A stretch of 64,000 nt of DNA from Blasia pusilla (taxonomy: Eukaryota > Marchantiophyta > Marchantiopsida > Blasiales), in NCBI GenBank assembly GCA_050084515.1, contig CM114272.1, positions 5,704,001 to 5,768,000 on the forward strand. Reading direction: 5' to 3'. Made by a program: the position numbers and the translations under genes. This document shows positions 57,925 to 64,000 of this stretch, one piece after another; the stretch's first letter is position 1, and every line of letters begins with the position of its first letter. Under the pieces are notes generated by a model. It did no database searches. It saw only the letters and a program-made list of their open reading frames with translations, and had not been told where the DNA came from.

Positions 57925-59080
57925 CACTAGTAGATTTTTGCACCATCACGTAGGTACCCATCGACTATCTCCTCTTCTGAGGGGACAACTAGTAAATGGT
58001 CATCCCGATATTCATCAGATGCTCTTGCAATATTGTATGTACAAGGAACAATAATAGATGTATTTATATTTTTTGCTATGCCATTTCTAGTCCCCGAGAG
58101 ACTGTGCATCAAGGCATTCACTCGCTCTTGATAAAGCTCCCTTGCTTTGATGTTTAACAGGGTAAGTTTGAGATCATTAACATCTAAACGAAAGATTTTA
58201 AAAGTAGAGTTTGAAATATAAAGATTCTTGAACTGCTCCCATAATCTCTCTTGTATTGACTTCACATACTCAACGAATGTTTTTATGAGAATCGCCCTTG
58301 CATCAAGCTCAACGACTTCTTTTTCTTGGACAATGACAATAGACCCAATGTTTAACGCGGAATCTACAACCTTTGCTAGATGAGCACTTGTCGTCTCTTT
58401 CCCCAACCCAATGCATGCTACCTTTTTTTCTTCTTGTAGCATTAATAGTAACGCAAACTAGGGGGTAGGAACCCTGGTAGCTACCCGAATCACCTTCTCT
58501 CAAAAATATACAAACATCCTGAATGTCTGATGAAACAAGACCTCTCATGACTAGCTCTTGGACATTGGAGGGAAGAGTTTGAACTCTCGAATTCACCTTG
58601 ACTCGGTAAACGACGGATTGAGTAACATCCACATGATAGTATTCTTCATTGTCCGCGTCTAAAAAGTGCAACACCAAGAACGTGTCACTAGCAACAATAC
58701 TACATCCAATCAAGCGCATTCCACCCAAAATTGTGCTCCCTTTCGCTGCAAGTTTGACATTCAGTATTATTTCGGACACCCTTGCGCAGTCGATACTCTA
58801 AAGTTCATCCCATAAGCCTGAAAAATCAGCTTTATGGAGTTCAAATTGAAAGGCACTCTTTGGTCATGGATCAAAGCGCCTAGAACCTTTGTCCATGTAA
58901 GAATCTGCTTCTTAACCGTGATTGTAGACTGAAAAAGTTTACTGCCACACGAGAACTTATAAGCGATGCGTTAAACAGAGGAGAAAACCTAATTCTATGT
59001 AGACGTGAACTAACCTTGGTGAATGGGAAAATCGAGATCTTCACAACCTTATTGATTTTGGAACTCGGTCCCTTGGGCAC
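57925..59080 (-). pseudogene. Unrecognised spliced gene, broken (gene X)
   Basis: Exon 59080-59015 (PKGPSSKINKVVKISIFPFTK) ends at a GTTAGT donor. An 86-bp intron with a TTTTTCAG acceptor leads, in frame, to STITVKKQILTWTKVLGALI (from 58928). One shift near 58780 continues as VSEIILNVKLAAKGSTILGG and on to TINATRRKK. A second shift in a run of seven A near 58430 continues as VACIGLGKETTSAHLAKVVD ... LLVVPSEEEIVDGYLRDG and stops at 57925. Altogether about 350 residues. No ATG is seen at the 5' end, where TAA lies just upstream in frame, so an earlier exon may be missing. The region HLAKVVDSALNIGSIVIV ... ELDARAILIKTFVEYV loosely resembles an Alba-type alpha/beta nucleic-acid-binding fold, but I would not assign it. 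It sits ~220 bp upstream of gene Y on the same strand. Confidence 0.5.
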
Positions 59081-59663
59081 TTGTTACTCTAGTCTACAGT
59101 GTAATTCAATGAGCTAAAGATTTTGACACCGGGGGTCCACTGACACCACCAGATTCAATCTAAACTCTTGATTCAAAACCGTATCACTGAATATCCTTCC
59201 ATTTCTCTCACAAATCTAGGAATTGATACTAAAAATTACAACAATGACGGCCCAACACCCAACTGAATCCAAGAAGGATGACGTTCACCTTGGTCAAAAA
59301 CTCACTGTCCAAAGGAGGAGGAAATTGACATCAGCGTGATTGTGTTACAAGATTCCTTACCCTAACATACGTTCCCATATACCCCCACGGTTCAAACTTC
59401 CATGTTAGGTATAGTTCTAGCGTACATTAGCCCACCAAAACTATGTAGGATTGCGAGGCTACAATATAGTACATTTGTAGGGCAGTTGCAAGATGACTCC
59501 CTCCAAACCTCTACCAATCGAAACACGAAATAGTGAAGGGTAGCAATTACGCATGATTGGTTCTTTATACGCATTACAAAACTTTAGGGTTTCCAAGTCT
59601 GAAGGGCTACTACATGTGAAGCGTTTCCACGTCTGAAGGGCTACAAGGCTGGAGCGTTACCAC
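59081..59663. other. Unassigned stretch
   Basis: No gene is recognised. GGGCTAC-and CTGAAGGGCTAC words repeat near 59600-59650 just before the LTR fragment. Confidence 0.4.
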
Positions 59664-60076
59664 GTTGTCGTGTTGAGAGCCTTTCTTCAAGTAAGGGAGG
59701 CCTTCTAGTTGCGGCAGACGTGGTTGATGTAAGGTGAACTCTCTAAGAAGTTCTCCTTTCTCAATACAAAATTATTATGTATACTCTCCATTCTCTCACA
59801 ACAAGTATCACAAATGGAAGTGTTGAGGCAATCACTTCTTTGTAACATCGGATCCCGAAATTCTTAACTATAAAATCCCTATAAACTACTTTACGTTTGT
59901 ACACAAGGAAGATAACACAACTAGTGTTAAACCCTACTTGAGCAGGCCTATTGACGTCCATGGATCGCTATATAAGGACATACAAAGTACAATCCCATAT
60001 CCTTCCATGTGTGACGATAGGAAGAATCACCGGAGTTGGAGATTGCATGACCTGGTTCATGAACGCCTCCCGAAAA
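59664..60076. repeat. LTR-like fragment (second copy of the 17.8-kb repeat)
   Basis: ~410 bp closely matching 17793-18195, both starting at TGTCGT and both containing GGTGAACTCTCTAAGAAGTT, GTATCACAAATGGAAGTG and AACACAACTAGTGTTAAACC. Similarity ends at GAACGCCTCCC. Truncated relative to the 1.25-kb copy, and the satellite begins about ten bases later. Confidence 0.88.
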
Positions 60077-63000
60077 TTCTCATTTTGAGAATTCTATAGT
60101 TCTCAATGACATCGCTGGCCTCTACAGGGACGGACTACATAAGAATTAGTACTATAGATTCAGTTCCAAAAATGCAAACTCATTCAACCCAATTAGCAAT
60201 TGGAACTCTAGTTCCAAAAGAACAAGCTGGCCTTGGTCGAGAGTACTTAAGAATTTTTAAGTACCTTAAAAAAATGATAACTGAATCCAATTCCATAAAC
60301 CATTTTCATAACTCAACATCTAGTTCAAGAAATGAGAACTGAATTCATCGCAAGAATCCGAGCTCTGTATGACATCTCTCACATGCCATTCAAAAATATT
60401 CATCCGATTGTAGTGGAACTATAGATATACTACCAGAAATAAGAAATGAATCCAACAAGAAATAAGAACGAGCGTCAATCAGAAGTTTAGTTGCAAACCC
60501 TAAACCCTAAACTCTCACATGCAAAGTAGATCTAGAAATGATAGGTCGACCAAAATTCCTTCATGAAGGGCACTCAGGAATCCAGCTCTAAATGACATCT
60601 CCCGCCTTGGAATAAAAAATATACATTTGCACTAGAAGTATGGATTTAGGACCAATTTGATAGCCCTGAATCCAAAAATAAACGGATCCCTAAACTAGGG
60701 CTTTCAAAAAGAGTTCCCAAATCAAATTGTTGGCCTCTTCGCCTACTACCTCACCATCGGAACTATAGATCTAGTTCTCAAAATGAGAAGGAGGATCAAT
60801 CAAAACTCAGGTTAAGGTTTCAAACACGACAACTGAGCCCAAACAGGGACGTTCAGAGCTGTAGTTCCCAAATGAGATCACGGGCGTGCTTCTAGGCATT
60901 CTCACCATCGGAATTGTAGATCTAGTTCTTAAAATGAGAAGGAGTATCAATCAGAACAGAGGTTCCGATTCCAGAGACGAGAACAAATCCCTAAACGAGG
61001 GCTTTTAGAACTAGAGTTCCCAAATCAAATCCTCCGCCTCTTTGCCTACTACCTCACCATTGGAACTATAGATCTAGTTCTCAAAATGAGGAGTATCAAT
61101 CAGAACTTAGCTTTCAATTCCAGAGACGAGAATGGATCCCCAAACAAGGGCTTTCAAAACTAGAGTTCCCAAATCAAATTGCTAGCCTCTTTGCCTGCTA
61201 CCTCACCATCGAAACTATAGATCCAGTTCTCAAAATGAGAAGGAGGATTGAACTCAAGTTCGAGTTCCAGAGAGGAGAATTGAGCCCAAATAGGGGCATT
61301 TAAACCTTATAGTTCCCAAATGAGATTGCGGGCCTCCTTGCTACCTTCCTTACCATCGAACTATAGATCCAATTATCAAAATGAGAAGGAAGTTCAATCG
61401 GAGCTCAGGTTCCGATTCCAAAGACGAGAGTCCATCCCTAAACAAGGGCTTTTGGAACTATAGTTCTCAAATCAAATCGTTGGCCTCCTTGCCGGCTACC
61501 TCATGGTTGCAAGTAATGATCTAATTCTCAAAATGAGAGGGAGGATAAACAGGAACTAAGGTTCTGTTTCTCCTAACGAGCACTCAGACCGAATGGCCGC
61601 ATTTGGAACTTTAGTTCCCAAATGAGATCGCGGGCCTCTTTCCCAACTTCCTCATCATCGGAAATATAGATCCAGTTCTTGAAATGAGAAGAAGTATCAA
61701 TCAGAACTCAAGTTGCGGTTCCAGAGACAAGAACGGATCCCTAAACGAGGGCTTTAAGAATTTGAGTTTCCAAATCTAATCGCTCACCTCTTTGCCTACT
61801 ACCTCACTATTGGAATTCTTGACCCAATTCTCAAAATGAGAAGAAAGATCAATTGGAACTCAAGTTTAGGTTCCACACACGAGAACTAAGCTTAAACCGG
61901 GGTGTTTGGAGCTATAGTTCCAAAATGAGAGTGCGGGCCTCGTTTCCAGATTCCTCAAAATCGGAACTAGAGATCCAATTCTCAAAATGAGAAGGAGGAT
62001 CAATCACAACTTAGGTTCCGCTTCTTGAGACGAGAACTGAGCCCGAACAGGAGCGTTTGGAGCTATGGTTCCCAAATGAAATCGAAGGCCTCTTTCACGG
62101 CTTTCTTACCATCGGAACTAAAGATCTAGTTCTTGAAATCAAAATGAGAACCAATTGGAACTTACGTTCCTGTTCTAGGGACAAAAGTCCCTCTCTGAAT
62201 GAGGTTTGGAACTCTAGTTCTCAAATCAAATCACTCGCCTCCTTGCCGGCTACCTCACCATTGGAACTAATGATCGAGTTCTCAAAATGAGAAGGAGGAT
62301 CAATCGAAACTCAATTTCCGGTTCTTGAGACGAGAACAGAGCCCAAACGGGAGCGTTCGGAGCGGTGGTTTCCAAATGGGATCGCAGGCCTCTTTCACGG
62401 TTTCCTCACCATCGAAACTAAAGATCGAGTTCTCGAAATGAGAAGGAGGATCAATTGGAACTCAGGTTCCTGTTCTAGAGACAAGAGTCCCTCCCTAAGC
62501 CAAGGCTTTTGGAATTCTAGTTCTCAAATCAAATCGTTGGCCTCCTTGCCAACTACCTCACCATCAGAACTAATGATCGAAATGAGAAGGAGGATCAATC
62601 GAAACTCACGTTTCGGTTTTTGAGACCACAATTGAGCCCAAACCAGAGCATTTGGAGCTATAGTTCCCAAATGGGATCGCGGGCCTCTTTTCGACTTCCT
62701 AACCATCGGAACTATAGATCGAGTTCTCCAAATGAGAAGGAGGATGAATCGAAACTCAGGTTCCGGTTCCTGAAATAAGAATTGAGCCCGAACGTAGGCT
62801 TTTGGAACTCTAGTTCCCAAATCAAATCGCTGGCCTCCTTGCCGGCTACCTCACCATCGGAACTAATGATTGAGTTCTCGAAATGAGGAGGAGGATCAAT
62901 CGAAACTCACATTCTGGTTCTAGAGACCACAACTTAGCCCGAATTGGAGCATTTGGAGCAGTAGTTCCCAAATGGGATCGCGGGCCTCTTTTCGGCGTCC

Positions 63001-64000
63001 TAAGCATCAAAATTATAGATCTTGTTCTCGAACTGAGAAGGAGGATGAATTGAAACTCAAGCTCCAGTTCCTTAGACGAGAACTGAGCCCAAACATAGCT
63101 ATGGTTCCCCAATGGGATAGCAGGCCTCTTTCACGGCTTCCTCACCATCGGAACTAAAGATCAAGTTCTCCAAATGAGAAGGATGATCATTTGAAACTCA
63201 GGTTCGTGTTCTACAGACAAGAGTCCTTCCCTAAACGAGGTTTTTTGGAACTCTAGTTCCCCAATCAATTCGTTGGCCTCCTTGCCGGCTACCTCACCAT
63301 CGAAAGTAATGATCGAGTTCTCAAAATCATAAGGCGTATCAATCAGAACTCTGGTTCCGGTTCTAGAGACCCAAACTGTGCCTGAACGAGAGTGTTTGGA
63401 GCTCTAGTTCCCAAATAAAATTGCGGGCCTCTTTTCGGCTTCCTAACCATCAGAATTATAGATCCCGTTCTCAAAATGAGAAAGAGGATGAATCGAAACT
63501 TAGGCTTTGGTTGCTTAGACAAGAACTAAGCCCGAACGGGAGCGTTTGGAGCTCTCATTCCTTAATGGGATCGCAGCTCTCTTTCACGGCTTCCTCACCA
63601 TCAGAACTAAAGATCTAATTCTCCAAAATGAGAAGGAGGATAAATTGGAACTGAGGTTCCTCTTCTAGAGACAAGAGTTCCTTCCTAAACGAAGGATTTT
63701 GGAACCCTAATTCCCAAATCAAATCGTCGGCCTCCTTGCCAACTACCTCACCATGCAACTAATGATCGAGTTCACAAAATGAGCAAAGGATCAATCGGAA
63801 CTCAAGTTCCAGTTCAAGAGACCAAAATTGAGCCCCAACGAGAGCGTTTGGAGTTGTAGTTCCCAAATGGGATCGCAGGCCTCTTTTGGCTTCTTGAGCA
63901 TCGAAACTATAGATCGAGTTCTGGAAATAAGAAGGAGGATGAATTTAAACATAGGTTCCGCTTCCTCAGACAAGAACTAAGCCCGAACAATAGCGTTTGG
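60077..64000. repeat. ~150-bp satellite array with higher-order pattern
   Basis: GGCCTC-centred monomers recur near 61031, 61186, 61329, 61482, 61634, 61787, 61935, 62090, 62236, 62388, 62539, 62684, 62832, 62984, 63124, 63278, 63428, 63580, 63730 and 63880, a spacing of ~140-155 bp. Each carries AGTTCCCAAAT, CCTCACCATCGGAACTA, GAGTTCTCAAAATGAGAAGG and AACTCAGGTTCCGGTTC. 60085-60730 is more degenerate. From about 62.4 kb three monomer subtypes alternate in an ordered way. It runs off the right edge. The many short open frames on both strands are repeat by-products. Confidence 0.95.

Noticed and set aside
58020-58440. Alba-domain protein assignment for gene X
   Set aside because: Only a loose alternation of hydrophobic strands and helices supports it. 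No signature residues are convincing without a profile search.
55814-59080. Endogenous viral sequence
   Set aside because: Canonical plant-like introns with frames that join across them favour a host or transposon gene. I could not match any viral family from the sequence.
1-64000. CRISPR arrays
   Set aside because: The tandem repeats are 31, 45, ~150 and ~180 bp without unique spacers, and the sequence is plant-like.

Overview
This window looks like nuclear DNA from a land plant. The evidence is plant-type Ty1/copia and Ty3/gypsy retrotransposons, a Helitron with a Rep/helicase gene, a SHAQKYF-class single-repeat Myb gene with GT-AG introns, and two satellite arrays. There are no bacterial operons or Shine-Dalgarno patterns. 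I cannot fix the lineage. The gypsy element carries a PHD finger instead of a chromodomain, which hints at a lineage outside the best-known flowering plants, but this is weak inference.

Layout. 1-3577: about 20 monomers of a ~180-bp satellite running in from the left edge. 3578-5412: a GC-rich block and MITE-like copies of one small repeat family. 5909-10865: a complete but disabled copia element (minus strand) with 439/441-bp LTRs, a tRNA-Met primer site and a perfect CTATG target duplication. About 12.5-31.2 kb: one old Helitron (plus strand), split by three insertions: a small repeat at 16.86-17.04 kb flanked by an inverted copy of the target, a ~1.25-kb solo-LTR-like element at 17.79-19.04 kb, and a ~9.7-kb gypsy element (minus strand) at 19.8-29.5 kb inside the helicase exon region.

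31.4-53.8 kb is built from one duplicated locus. Copy A (minus, 35831-37243) is an apparently intact two-coding-exon Myb gene of 425 residues with a conserved leader intron. Copy B (plus, 43837-45069) and copy C (plus, 51319-52664) are decayed, each having lost the splice acceptor of the Myb exon. A and B are head to head and C is a direct repeat of B. A ~1.35-kb repeat lies upstream of all three copies, and an extra inverted copy on the far side of A makes A the centre of a ~9-kb inverted-repeat structure.

53.8-59.1 kb holds degenerate repeats and two adjacent, frameshifted, spliced genes on the minus strand that I do not recognise. 59.66-60.08 kb is the first 410 bp of the same LTR-like repeat found in the Helitron, and it abuts a second satellite (60.08-64.0 kb, ~150-bp monomers) that develops a multi-monomer higher-order pattern toward the right edge.

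Functionally, the only gene likely to make a normal protein is Myb copy A. Everything else recognised is satellite, transposon remains or pseudogene. The window reads as a repeat-rich, possibly pericentromeric or heterochromatic region shaped by nested insertion and by inverted and direct segmental duplication.
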